From: Edaphobacter bradus | GTDB lineage: Bacteria; Acidobacteriota; Terriglobia; Terriglobales; Acidobacteriaceae | DNA length: 64,000 nucleotides | Direction: 5' to 3' | Assembly: GCF_025685645.1 (NCBI RefSeq) | Contig: NZ_JAGSYF010000003.1 | Span: 248,001 to 312,000, forward strand | Shown: positions 24,355 through 32,925 of the stretch, piece by piece | Position numbering within the stretch: the first letter of the stretch is position 1 | Layout: each line of letters begins with the position of its first letter | Position numbers and translations under genes: made by a program | The notes under the pieces: model-generated | Told to the model about the DNA's origin: nothing | Databases searched by the model: none | Seen by the model: the letters and a program-made list of their open reading frames with translations, nothing else

Positions 24355-24385
24355 GTCTTCTCTGACTTCTAGCTCAGTGAACCAG

Positions 24386-24898
24386 TCACGCAGGGCTGGG
24401 ATGGCGGCGCTTCAAGTAGATGGCGGAGAACAGCAGGAGCGCGGCTGCGGCGAGGCTGAAGAGGAAGACCGGACTGAACGAGACACGGTGCGTGGATTTG
24501 GCGTGACCTCCGAGTGTGGAGAGGTGGCCACCAAGCACGTAGGCGCTGCCGGAGATCGATTCGTCGGTCTCGTAGACGGCATTGCCGTCGATGACGATTG
24601 CGTTGCCGCCGAGCCGGGCACCTGAGTCGATGACCGAATTGCCTCCGATGACGGTCGCACTGCCCTGGACGCGGCCGGTGATGTTGAGGCTGCCGAAGAG
24701 GACGATGACATGGCCGGTGAGGTCGCCCTCGACCTGGACCGAGCAGAAGAGGCAGATGGCGCTGTGAATCTGCTGGCCCTGTGCGACGAATATGTCCTGA
24801 TTAAAGTAAGTGCGGTTGCCCGGGGCCTGCGCGTGAACGGCGGCTGGAGCTACAAGGAGCAGCAGAGCGGCGATTCGGAGCACCATCCTGGTCAGCAA
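24386..24898 (-). CDS. Polymer-forming (bactofilin-like) membrane protein, paralog 1
   Basis: 170 residues from TTG 24898, six bases after AGGAG; an in-frame ATG at 24886 is the alternative. A signal peptide (to about residue 23) precedes a beta-helix-like run of short strands with repeated polar turns (VQVEGDLTGHVIVLFGSLNITGRVQGSATVIGGNSVI), then a C-terminal membrane helix (FSLAAAALLLFSAIYL) and a basic tail. The motif CLFC precedes the repeats. The neighbouring gene encodes a related protein with the same order of parts. The family fold suggests a scaffold in the periplasm; no enzyme motif is visible. Confidence 0.7.
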   Translation of the reverse strand: MLTRMVLRIAALLLLVAPAAVHAQAPGNRTYFNQDIFVAQGQQIHSAICLFCSVQVEGDLTGHVIVLFGSLNITGRVQGSATVIGGNSVIDSGARLGGNAIVIDGNAVYETDESISGSAYVLGGHLSTLGGHAKSTHRVSFSPVFLFSLAAAALLLFSAIYLKRRHPSPA

Positions 24899-24961
24899 AG
24901 GTCTCTCCTATGCGAAGGGTCTGTCGATGATACGCAGTTCCGATGGCTTCGGTTCCCTGCG

Positions 24962-25483
24962 TTACCGGCGGGGCGGCTGGATACCCCGGCCCTGGGGGTA
25001 GACGGGGAACTGGTAGCGGTTACGCCGGATGAGGTAGACGATAAGCCAGATAATGCCGATGAGGATGAGCAGCGGTGCGAAGGGGATGAGCAGCCAGAAG
25101 GCCCCGGGAAGGACGGTGCGGGAGCCGTGAATAGCGGCTCCGTTGGCGAGGTTGGCGTCGCCGGCGAGAATGGCGACATCGCCGCCGGTCTCAGCCCCTG
25201 CGCCAAGGTTGAGGTCGCCGCCCAGGATGGCGACGTCGCCGCCGATCTTGTGGCCTGAGTCGACGCTGACAGAGCCGAAGAGGACCGCTACGTCGCCCCC
25301 GACATCGCCGTGGATGCGGACGGCGCAGAAAATACAGGCGATGTCGCCGACGTTATCGCCTTCGTTGATCGTGATATCGGTGCCGATGCCGGCGCGGTCG
25401 TTGTTGCCATGCCTGCCCCTGGCAAAGGCAGGAAGAGCTGTGAGAAGGACAAGCAGGGCGGCTGAGAGAAGCTGTCTGCGCAT
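24962..25483 (-). CDS. Polymer-forming (bactofilin-like) membrane protein, paralog 2
   Basis: 173 residues from ATG 25483 (the frame extends to 25633 but the signal peptide starts here). Signal peptide to about ALPAFA, a linker, then CIFC followed by glycine-rich strands (GDVGGDVAVLFGSVSVDSGHKIGGDVAILGGDL, GGDVAILAGDANLANGAAIHGS), a membrane helix (FAPLLILIGIIWLIVYLI) and a basic tail rich in Arg and Pro. The repeat periodicity of about 16 residues fits a right-handed beta-helix as in bactofilins. Its start faces valS, so the two share a divergent promoter region. Confidence 0.7.
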   Translation of the reverse strand: MRRQLLSAALLVLLTALPAFARGRHGNNDRAGIGTDITINEGDNVGDIACIFCAVRIHGDVGGDVAVLFGSVSVDSGHKIGGDVAILGGDLNLGAGAETGGDVAILAGDANLANGAAIHGSRTVLPGAFWLLIPFAPLLILIGIIWLIVYLIRRNRYQFPVYPQGRGIQPPRR

Positions 25484-25608
25484 GAAAAACCTCGAAAGCA
25501 GTTTACGGCGGAACAGAGGTCCTGCGACTCGGAAATAGTCACAAATGATGGCAGCACAAGGCTTCGGCTGCCCGGGCGACCGTTGCCTGAATGCTACGCT
25601 TAAGGGAC

Positions 25609-28383
25609 ATGAGTCACGAACTGCCGAAGGCATACGATCCGTCTGTTATTGAAGAGCGCTGGGCCGAATACTGGGTCCGCGAACACCTGTTTGATGTCGC
25701 CACTCCGAAGGGTACGAATACAGACCCGCAGAAGTTCACGATGCTGCTGCCGCCCCCGAATGTGACGGGACGGCTGCACATGGGCCACATGCTGAACCAG
25801 ACCGAGATGGACATCCTGACGCGGTGGCACAGGATGCGCGGTGAGACGGCCGTGTGGGTTCCGGGAACCGACCACGCGGGCATTGCGACGCAGATGATGG
25901 TCGAACGGCAGCTCAAATCTGAGGGGAAGAATCGTCAGCAACTTGGGCGCGAGGCGTTTGTGGAGCGCGTCTGGGAGTGGAAGGACGTCTACGGCGGCGC
26001 GATTCTGGACCAGATGAAGCGGCTGGGCGCGAGCGTGGACTGGAGCCGCGAGTACTTCACCATGGACGACCGGCTGAGCGTCGCCGTGAAGGAGTGCTTC
26101 GTTCGCCTGTGGGAGCAGGGGCTGATCTATCGCGGGGCGTACATCGTCAACTGGGACCCCGCGATCCAGACGGCGGTTTCGGACCTCGAGGTGGAGCACG
26201 AAGAGCGCATGGGGAAGATCTACCACGTGCGCTATCCGCTGGCCGACGGGACGGGATCGATCGTTGTGGCGACGACGCGGCCGGAGACCATGCTGGGCGA
26301 CGTTGCCGTGGCCGTCAATCCTGACGACGAGCGCTACAAGGCAGTGGTGGGCAAGATGGTGCGGTTGCCGCTGAGCGGGGTGAACAACGGGCCGGACCGC
26401 GAGATTCCGATTCTGGCGGACGACTGGGCAAAGCCGGAGTTCGGCACGGGAGCCGTGAAGGTGACTCCGGCACATGACCCGAACGACTTTGTCATCGGGC
26501 AGCGGCATGGGCTGCCGAATCTTTCGATTCTGGACGAACACGCGAATGTGTCGCTGCCGGGCTCGGCATATGACGGGATGGAAAGGTATGCGGCGCGGGA
26601 GAAGATCGTCGAGGACCTGAAAGAGCATGGCCTGCTGGTGGACGTGAAGGACCACGCGCTGTCGATCGGGCTGAGCCAGCGGTCGGGCGTGGTCGTCGAG
26701 CCGCGGCTCTCGCAGCAGTGGTTTGTGAAAATTCAGCCGCTGGCCGATAAGGCGATTGCGGCGGTGCGCGACGGGCACATCCGGTTTACTCCGGAGATGT
26801 ATGCGAAGACGTACTTCGAGTGGATGAACAATATCCACGACTGGTGTATCTCGCGGCAGCTCTGGTGGGGACACAGGATCCCGGCGTGGCACTGCGCGAA
26901 GTGCGGCGAAGTGACAGTCGCCCGGGAGACTCCAACGACGTGCAGGAAGTGCCACTCGGCCGATCTGACACAGGAGACCGACGTGCTGGACACGTGGTTC
27001 TCGAGCGGACTGCTTCCCTTCACCACGTTCGGCTGGCCGGGTACGGATTCGGGGTTGACGGCAGACCTGGCGGCGTTTTATCCGACACAGTTGCTGGTGA
27101 CCGGCTTCGACATCCTCTTCTTCTGGGTGGCGAGGATGATCATGCTCGGGTGCCACTTCATGCTGGATGTGCCGATGCCGGATGGTTCGGCCCGCACGCT
27201 CGCCGACGCGGTGCCCTTCCGCGAGGTGTACATTCATGCGCTGGTGCGCGATGCCGAGCGCCAGAAGATGTCGAAGACGAAGGGCAACGTGCTCGACCCG
27301 ATCGAAGTGGTCGAGAAGTACGGCACGGACGCGGTGCGGTTCACGCTGGCGAGCATGGCTTCGCCGGGCACGGACATCGCCTTCAGCGAGGGGCGCACTG
27401 AGGGGTATCGCGCCTTTGCGAACAAGATCTGGAACGCGGCGCGGTTCCTGTTTATGCAGGTGGACCGTGCCCGCGAGGCGGGTTACAACGTGTCGATGCT
27501 GGCAAGCGGCGCGGCGCCGGCCCTGCCGGATGAGACTCCGCTGGAGACGCGGTGGATCTTCGGGCGGTTGAACGCCGTGTGCGCCGAGGTTGACCGGGCG
27601 CTTGCGGACTATCGCTTCGACGAGGCAGCGGCGGCGGTGTACCAGTTCTTCTGGGGAGAGTTCTGCGACTGGTACCTGGAGCTCGTGAAGCTGAGGCTGG
27701 AGTTCGGCGAGGGTCATGAGAAGAATGCCGCGACAGCAGTGTCGCTGGCTTCTCTGGTGGCCGTGTTTGAGGCGGCGCTGCGGCTGCTGAGTCCGTTCAT
27801 GCCCTTCCTCACCGAAGAGCTTTGGCACGCGCTGTATGAGGGCAAGGCTCCGGCGAAGTCGATTGCTCTGACGCGGTATCCGCGGGCCGAGGACTTTGCC
27901 GCCGACGAGGCCTCAGTGGCGGCGATGACGACGCTGCAGGAGCTGATTGTCACCGTACGCGCGCTGCGGAAGGAGCTGGGCGTGCCGGAGAAGGAGGCTG
28001 CGCCGATCCAGTTGCATGCGGACAATCGCGTGATTGCGCTGGCGGATGCGAATGCGGACATGCTGGCGAAGATGGCTCGCGTGGCATCGGTAGAGTTTGC
28101 CAGCGAGCCGCTGACCGGCGCAGGTACGCGGTCGACGGTGAACTTCGACGTCGCTGTGGTCTATGAGCGGCAGATCGACGTTGCAGCAGAGCGCGAACGG
28201 CTGACGAAGGAGTTGGCGAAGCTTGAGAAGGGGTTGACGGCTGCCGAAAAGCAACTCGGTAACGAGGCCTTTATGGCGAAGGCGCCGGCGCATATCGTTG
28301 AGGGTCTGCGGAAGCAGTCGGCCGAGACGAAGATGCTGCACGAGAAGGCGAGGGCGGCGCTTGAGGCTCTGCCCTCGGCGTAA
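25609..28383 (+). CDS. valS: Valyl-tRNA synthetase
   Basis: 924 residues from ATG 25609 with AAGGGA upstream. Class I synthetase: the HIGH motif is HMGH (57-60, in NVTGRLHMGHML), the KMSKS loop begins at K553 (KMSKTKGNVLDP), and the editing domain has TTRPETMLGDVAVAV. A CxxC pair and second CxxC in the zinc-knuckle region (CAKCGEV...TTCRKCHS) are visible. The C-terminal VFEAALRLLSPFMPFLTEELW is the anticodon-binding domain and the last ~70 residues are the ValRS coiled coil (ERERLTKELAKLEKGL). It attaches valine to tRNA-Val and edits threonine. Confidence 0.98.
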   Translation: MSHELPKAYDPSVIEERWAEYWVREHLFDVATPKGTNTDPQKFTMLLPPPNVTGRLHMGHMLNQTEMDILTRWHRMRGETAVWVPGTDHAGIATQMMVERQLKSEGKNRQQLGREAFVERVWEWKDVYGGAILDQMKRLGASVDWSREYFTMDDRLSVAVKECFVRLWEQGLIYRGAYIVNWDPAIQTAVSDLEVEHEERMGKIYHVRYPLADGTGSIVVATTRPETMLGDVAVAVNPDDERYKAVVGKMVRLPLSGVNNGPDREIPILADDWAKPEFGTGAVKVTPAHDPNDFVIGQRHGLPNLSILDEHANVSLPGSAYDGMERYAAREKIVEDLKEHGLLVDVKDHALSIGLSQRSGVVVEPRLSQQWFVKIQPLADKAIAAVRDGHIRFTPEMYAKTYFEWMNNIHDWCISRQLWWGHRIPAWHCAKCGEVTVARETPTTCRKCHSADLTQETDVLDTWFSSGLLPFTTFGWPGTDSGLTADLAAFYPTQLLVTGFDILFFWVARMIMLGCHFMLDVPMPDGSARTLADAVPFREVYIHALVRDAERQKMSKTKGNVLDPIEVVEKYGTDAVRFTLASMASPGTDIAFSEGRTEGYRAFANKIWNAARFLFMQVDRAREAGYNVSMLASGAAPALPDETPLETRWIFGRLNAVCAEVDRALADYRFDEAAAAVYQFFWGEFCDWYLELVKLRLEFGEGHEKNAATAVSLASLVAVFEAALRLLSPFMPFLTEELWHALYEGKAPAKSIALTRYPRAEDFAADEASVAAMTTLQELIVTVRALRKELGVPEKEAAPIQLHADNRVIALADANADMLAKMARVASVEFASEPLTGAGTRSTVNFDVAVVYERQIDVAAERERLTKELAKLEKGLTAAEKQLGNEAFMAKAPAHIVEGLRKQSAETKMLHEKARAALEALPSA

Positions 28384-28391
28384 CGGGAACT

Positions 28392-28414
28392 GAGGGATGC
28401 TGAGAGCATCCCTC
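28392..28414. terminator. Bidirectional hairpin between valS and the SnoaL-like gene
   Basis: Perfect 10-bp stem (GAGGGATGCT, loop GAG, AGCATCCCTC) followed by ATCCTTTCC. It lies between two convergent genes and could serve both. Confidence 0.7.
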
Positions 28415-28446
28415 ATCCTTTCCAGGCAGAAGGAGCTGGAGGCGCT

Positions 28447-28908
28447 TCAGGCATTCGTCCTGGCTTCGACCTTGGGCGTGGTGGAGACTCCGAGCTGTTG
28501 CATCAAGGTCATCAGGTTCCAGTCAGCCCATATCTCTACGATCTGTGAGTTTTCTATCCGATAGATGGACGTTCCTGAAACGGTTACCTTGCGGTTTGTG
28601 GGAGGAATCCCGAGAAACAGGGCCTGGTGGGTACCTTGCGCGGTCCAGTGGAGTACCACCTCGCTGTGTTCCGCGACGGTGTCGTCGATCGTGAAGTTCA
28701 GATCGGGAAAGCCGCTCCGGCACAGGGCGATGTGACGCATCATGTTCGCTGCTCCCGACGTTAGAGACGGGAATACAGGATCATGGATACGGCAGTCCTC
28801 TGAGATAAGCTCGCGTACACAATCCAGTTTGCCCAGGTTCCAGCATTCGTCCATGAACCGGTGTGCGAGCTGCTTGTTGTCCATAAGAGGCTTGGTTTCG
28901 GTGATCAT
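28447..28908 (-). CDS. SnoaL-like polyketide-cyclase-fold protein
   Basis: 153 residues; AAGGGGG lies just upstream of ATG 28908. The cone fold of SnoaL/ester cyclases is evident: HRFMDECWNLGKLDCVRELISEDCRIHDP at the front, SGFPDLNFTIDDTVAEHSEVVLHWTAQGTHQ in the middle (the H-W and polar residues line the pocket), and TSIYRIENSQIVEIWADWNLMTLMQQLG at the end. It is a cytosolic protein with no signal peptide. Family members isomerise or cyclise small molecules, but many are of unknown function. It is not linked to a biosynthetic cluster here. Confidence 0.75.
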   Translation of the reverse strand: MITETKPLMDNKQLAHRFMDECWNLGKLDCVRELISEDCRIHDPVFPSLTSGAANMMRHIALCRSGFPDLNFTIDDTVAEHSEVVLHWTAQGTHQALFLGIPPTNRKVTVSGTSIYRIENSQIVEIWADWNLMTLMQQLGVSTTPKVEARTNA

Positions 28909-29024
28909 GTTGGAACCCCCTTATAGAGCGGCGATTATAGACCGCTCGCCTGAGGAATTGAAGTCGGTACGCCTTTGTCCAATGCTGGCAGTAAGATGCG
29001 GCGTTCAAGGTTTAGGATGAGTGA

Positions 29025-29909
29025 ATGGACTGGAAGAGCAAGAAGGTTCGGGCGATCCTGGAGTCGGCGCTCGCAGAGGACAAGGCAGCGAATGATGTGA
29101 CGACGGCGCTGACGATCGATCCGAAGATGCGCGCGTCAGGCACGATTCTCGCGAAACAGAGCTGCGTGGTCTCGGGACTGGGATGCATCCCGGTGTTTCT
29201 GGAGATCTTCGCGAAGATGAACTCAGCGCCGCTGGGGCGATTTGAGGTGGTGAGCCATCCGGAGATCTTCGACGGCGTAAAGGTGAAGGCAGGCCAGCCG
29301 CTGGCCGTGATCCGTTACAAAGCCGCGGCGATTCTTTCGTGCGAGCGAGTGATTCTGAACCTAATGCAGCGCATGTGCGGCATTGCGACGCTGACGAACG
29401 AGTTCGTGACGGCCGTGAAGGGGACGAAGACGCAGGTGCTCGATACACGCAAGACGATTCCCGGGCTGCGCATGCTGGACAAGTACGCGGTGAGCTGCGG
29501 CGGAGGCGTGAACCACAGGCTCGATCTGCAGGACGGGATTCTGATCAAAAACAACCACATCTCGCTGGGAGGCGGGCTGCCTACGGTGCTCGAGAAGGCG
29601 CTGAAGGGGCGCAAGACGGGGCAGGTCGTGCAGGTTGAAGTCCGCAGCCAGCAGGAGTTGGAACAGGCAATCGCGGGCGGGGCGGAGTCGATTCTGCTCG
29701 ACAATATGACACCGGCCGAGGTGAAGAAGGCAGTGAAGCAGATTCGCGCAACTCTGCCGCGCGTGCCAATTGAGGCCTCGGGCAGCATGAACCTGAAGAC
29801 GGTGCGAGACTATGCGCTGGCCGGTGTGGACTTTATTTCGGTAGGCGCGCTGACGCACTCGGCCACGGCGGTGGACCTGAGCATGCGAATCACGGCCGAT
29901 GTGTTGTAG
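29025..29909 (+). CDS. nadC: Nicotinate-nucleotide pyrophosphorylase (quinolinate phosphoribosyltransferase)
   Basis: 294 residues. Converts quinolinate and PRPP to nicotinate mononucleotide, CO2 and pyrophosphate in NAD synthesis. Matches the NadC family along its whole length: AEDKAANDVTTAL near the N-terminus, ERVILNLMQRMCGIATLT, TRKTIPGLRMLDKYAVSCGGGVNHRLDLQDGILIKNNHI (phosphate- and quinolinate-binding residues), VEVRSQQEL, LLDNMTPAEV and ASGSMN. NadA and NadB are not in the window. It is 54 bases upstream of birA. Confidence 0.97.
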   Translation: MDWKSKKVRAILESALAEDKAANDVTTALTIDPKMRASGTILAKQSCVVSGLGCIPVFLEIFAKMNSAPLGRFEVVSHPEIFDGVKVKAGQPLAVIRYKAAAILSCERVILNLMQRMCGIATLTNEFVTAVKGTKTQVLDTRKTIPGLRMLDKYAVSCGGGVNHRLDLQDGILIKNNHISLGGGLPTVLEKALKGRKTGQVVQVEVRSQQELEQAIAGGAESILLDNMTPAEVKKAVKQIRATLPRVPIEASGSMNLKTVRDYALAGVDFISVGALTHSATAVDLSMRITADVL

Positions 29910-29963
29910 GCGCAACCGCTCATCCACCGGACGGGCGCGGAGTTTCTCTTTGTGAGTTGAAGT

Positions 29964-30761
29964 GTGAGTGGGTTTGATATAGCCGCAGTTGAGGCGAGCA
30001 TCGTCGGGACGGAGTTTGCCGGGCGGGTGATGCACTGGGCTTCCGTCGGCTCGACGAATGCGCTGGCACTCGAGGCCGCGCAGGCAGGAGCACGCGGCGG
30101 CGTGTGGGTCGCCGATGAGCAGACGGCCGGACGCGGACGCGGCGGGCATGGGTGGCACTCGGCTGCGGGAGATGGGCTCTATGTGAGCGCGCTGGTTGCG
30201 CCTCCACTGCCGATGACGGATGCCCTGCGGCTGTCGCTGGCGACGGGTCTGGCTGCACGTGCTGCAATCGAAGAGGTGACGGGGCTGACGGTGGACATCC
30301 GTTGGCCGAATGATCTTCTGATTGATCGTCGCAAATGCGGGGGGATTCTGGTGGAGACGGCCGTAGCTCCGGATGGCACGCTGCGCTATGCCGTGATCGG
30401 TGTGGGAATCAATATGAATCACGCTGCGTTTCCTGAAGAGATCGCGCCGTTTGCCACGTCGTTGCGGATTGCATTGGGTAGATTGTTTTCACGCGAGGCC
30501 CTGCTTGCTGCGGTGCTGCGCCGGCTGGATGACGAGATACGGCTGCTGCTCCACGCTTGTGGGGGCGACGATGGCAGAGAGTTGTTGGAGCGGTTTGCGA
30601 AGGCATCGAGCTGGGTGAGCGGCAAGCGTGTGCGGGTTGAGGAGAGCGGTGGATATACTGGCGTCACGGCGGGGCTCGATGCGCGCGGCTTTCTGCTGGT
30701 AGATGGCGAGGACGGCGTGAGACACACGGTACTCTCAGGCGGCGTGCGCGAGCTTGCTTGA
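29964..30761 (+). CDS. birA: Biotin--[acetyl-CoA-carboxylase] ligase
   Basis: 265 residues from GTG 29964. Makes biotinyl-AMP and transfers biotin to the acetyl-CoA carboxylase carrier protein. Catalytic motif GRGRGG (56-61) with H62/W64 after it, then RWPNDL, KCGGILVE and the C-terminal SH3-like domain (GVTAGLDARGFLLVDGEDG). There is no N-terminal helix-turn-helix, so this is the monofunctional class II-type ligase that cannot act as a repressor. It may share a transcript with nadC, and the next gene begins at its stop. Confidence 0.95.
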   Translation: MSGFDIAAVEASIVGTEFAGRVMHWASVGSTNALALEAAQAGARGGVWVADEQTAGRGRGGHGWHSAAGDGLYVSALVAPPLPMTDALRLSLATGLAARAAIEEVTGLTVDIRWPNDLLIDRRKCGGILVETAVAPDGTLRYAVIGVGINMNHAAFPEEIAPFATSLRIALGRLFSREALLAAVLRRLDDEIRLLLHACGGDDGRELLERFAKASSWVSGKRVRVEESGGYTGVTAGLDARGFLLVDGEDGVRHTVLSGGVRELA

Positions 30762-30798
30762 TTTGGCGCCTGGGGAACAGGCTTTTTCTTCTGCACGA

Positions 30799-31536
30799 AT
30801 GCAAAATTACTTCAACTACTTTACGGAGATCGAGGAGCGCTTCCAGCAACGGCGCGGGTCGCTGCTGATGCTGTCCACGCTGGACTGGGCCCTGATCGAG
30901 ACGTGGCGGGAGGCAGGGATTCCGCTGGAGGCTGTGCTTCGCGGCATCGACAACGCCTTCGACAAGCACGACGCGAGAGCGCAGCGCAGTGGAGGCCGAA
31001 TGCGCAAGGTCAACGGGCTGGCGTGGTGCGCGCAGAGCGTGATGGAGGCGGTGGAGCAGGCGATGGAAGCTGCGATTGGTGCAAACCCGCGCGGCGCATC
31101 CTCCGGCAGCGGCGCGGCACAGCAGGGGAGCGGCTTTGAGGCCGAGCGCGTGGCGCGTTACCTGGAAGAGAACGCGGGTGCAGTGCTGACTGCTGCGTTG
31201 CGGCCTCCAGCGGACACGGTCGCGACCGAGGTTGCAGAGAGACTGCGCGCACTCGCCACTACGCTGCGCGCTGAGCCTGCAGCTTCATTGGAGGAGTTGG
31301 ACCGCACGCTCACGATGCTGGAGGAGAAGCTGGTCGCCGCGCTGCTGACCGAGGCCAGTGAACAGGAGCTGACTGCGCTCCGCGAGCAGGCAACGCGTGA
31401 GCTTGCCCCGTATCGCGGCAAGATGCAGGCCGTGCAGATCAAACAGGTGACGACGCAGTTTCTGCAGAAGAAGCTGCTGGAGGCGCGACGGCTTCCTCGC
31501 ATGAGCCTGTTCTACATGAGCCTTGATGATATGTGA
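30799..31536 (+). CDS. Conserved hypothetical helical protein
   Basis: 245 residues from ATG 30799; TTG 30754 is an alternative. The first ~95 residues (starting MQNYFNYFTEIEERFQQRRG, then LSTLDWALIETWREAGIPLEAVLRGIDNAFDKHDA) look like a compact helical domain conserved in acidobacterial genomes. A Gly/Ser/Ala linker (~100-115) leads to a second, helical domain rich in Leu, Glu and Ala with heptad patterning (LEELDRTLTMLEEKLVAALLTEASEQELTALREQA). No enzyme or binding motif is known to me. It lies between birA and the rRNA methyltransferase on the same strand. Confidence 0.75.
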   Translation: MQNYFNYFTEIEERFQQRRGSLLMLSTLDWALIETWREAGIPLEAVLRGIDNAFDKHDARAQRSGGRMRKVNGLAWCAQSVMEAVEQAMEAAIGANPRGASSGSGAAQQGSGFEAERVARYLEENAGAVLTAALRPPADTVATEVAERLRALATTLRAEPAASLEELDRTLTMLEEKLVAALLTEASEQELTALREQATRELAPYRGKMQAVQIKQVTTQFLQKKLLEARRLPRMSLFYMSLDDM

Positions 31537-31546
31537 TATGTGACCG

Positions 31547-32839
31547 ATGAAGTTACTTATTGAAAAGGTAGTCTACGGCGGAGATGGACTGGCGCGGCTG
31601 AGCGATGGCTCGGTCTTTGTGCCGTTCACGCTGCCGGGCGAGACGGTCGAGGCGAGAGAGGTCTCGACGGGGGGCGGGCGGCGCGAAGCTGAGCTGGTGC
31701 AGGTCCTTCAGCCTTCATCGGCGCGAGTAGCGCCGGAGTGCGCGCACTTCGGTGTGTGCGGCGGCTGCCAGTATCAGCACGCAACCTATGACGAGCAGCT
31801 TGCGATGAAGCGGGCAATTCTGTCAGAGTCGCTTGAGCGAGCGGGCCTCTCGGAGTTGCCGGCGATCGTAACGCACACAGCTGAGCCGTGGGGTTACAGA
31901 AACCGAATACGGCTGCGACTCGCCGAGGTGGACGGAGTGTTGCGAGTGGGGTATCTGCGACGCGGATCGTCGGAGTTCCTGCCGGTGCAGATGTGCCCAA
32001 TCGCTTCGCCGCTGCTGTGGCGCGCGGCTCAGGCTCTGCTCACGCTGCTGAGCGAGGATGCGCAGTGGCTGCGATCTGCGCTTGAGGTTGAGTTCTTTAC
32101 GAATGCCGGAGAAACGAAGCTGCAGATGCTCCTTTTCGTCGAGCGCGAACCTGCGAAGGGATTTGAGAGGTTCAGCGAGAGATTGCGCGAGAGAGTTCCT
32201 GAGCTTGTGGGCGCTGGCGTTTCGGTAATAGCGAGCGCGGGCCGCAATCGCAAGACGCAGCGCATGCGGCCGGGTACGGCGTGGGGCGCGGACGGAATGG
32301 GCTGTGACGCGGCGGGCGAGAGCTACTGGGTGAGCCGCGGCGCGTTCTTTCAGGTGAACCGCTTTTTGATCGACGAGTTGGTGCGGCTTGTGACAGGGGG
32401 ACGCGGTGGATCGGTTGCGTGGGACCTCTTCGCTGGAGTCGGGCTGTTCTCGCGCGTGTTGGCGAAACAGTTTGCGCGAGTGGTTGCGGTAGAGGCAGCG
32501 GCGGATGATCTGGCGCGGAGCTTCAAGAGCGAGGGCCGCGTCGCCGTGAATGCGACGACGGTGGAGTTTCTGCGCCGCGCGGTGCTCGAGCGCGAGAGGC
32601 CGGAACTGGTAGTGATGGACCCGCCGAGGGCCGGTGTAGGTGCGGAGGTCTGCGCGCTGCTGGCGCGGGTGTGCGCTCCCGAGATGGTCTACGTCTCGTG
32701 CGATCCGGTGACGCTGGGGCGTGACCTGAAGGCGATGGTAGACTCCGGTTACACGCTGGCCGAGCTGCACATGGTGGACCTGTTTCCGCAGACCTTCCAT
32801 CAGGAGACGGTTGCGGTTCTTCGGCGAGAGACGGCGTAG
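31547..32839 (+). CDS. rlmD: RlmD/RumA-like 23S rRNA (uracil-5-)-methyltransferase
   Basis: 430 residues. The N-terminal TRAM domain (MKLLIEKVVYGGDGLARLSDGSVFVPFTLPGETVE) is followed by the Fe-S cysteines CAHFGVCGGCQYQH with a fourth Cys in MCPIA. The C-terminal domain carries the SAM-binding DLFAGVGLFSRVLA, the DPPRAG motif, and the catalytic cysteine in VYVSCDPVTLGRDL with the general base in FPQTFHQETV. Paralogs methylate U747 or U1939 in 23S rRNA or U54 in tRNA; sequence alone does not choose between them here. It begins ten bases after the upstream hypothetical gene. Confidence 0.88.
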   Translation: MKLLIEKVVYGGDGLARLSDGSVFVPFTLPGETVEAREVSTGGGRREAELVQVLQPSSARVAPECAHFGVCGGCQYQHATYDEQLAMKRAILSESLERAGLSELPAIVTHTAEPWGYRNRIRLRLAEVDGVLRVGYLRRGSSEFLPVQMCPIASPLLWRAAQALLTLLSEDAQWLRSALEVEFFTNAGETKLQMLLFVEREPAKGFERFSERLRERVPELVGAGVSVIASAGRNRKTQRMRPGTAWGADGMGCDAAGESYWVSRGAFFQVNRFLIDELVRLVTGGRGGSVAWDLFAGVGLFSRVLAKQFARVVAVEAAADDLARSFKSEGRVAVNATTVEFLRRAVLERERPELVVMDPPRAGVGAEVCALLARVCAPEMVYVSCDPVTLGRDLKAMVDSGYTLAELHMVDLFPQTFHQETVAVLRRETA

Positions 32840-32925
32840 CGACGACGGGGGCGGGTCTGGCAACCACAACACGCGAGCTTTGGGCCAAAAGCTATGTCGA
32901 GCGGCTTCGATTTCGAAGAGCTCCG

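Noticed and set aside
25600..27828. A 742-codon open frame on the strand opposite valS, and similar long frames opposite tkt (52722-54857) and opposite rlmD/comEC (31823-33709).
   Set aside because: They are complementary to well-conserved genes in a high-GC genome, where long antisense frames arise by codon bias. Their translations are rich in Arg, His and Ala and lack family motifs or ribosome sites.
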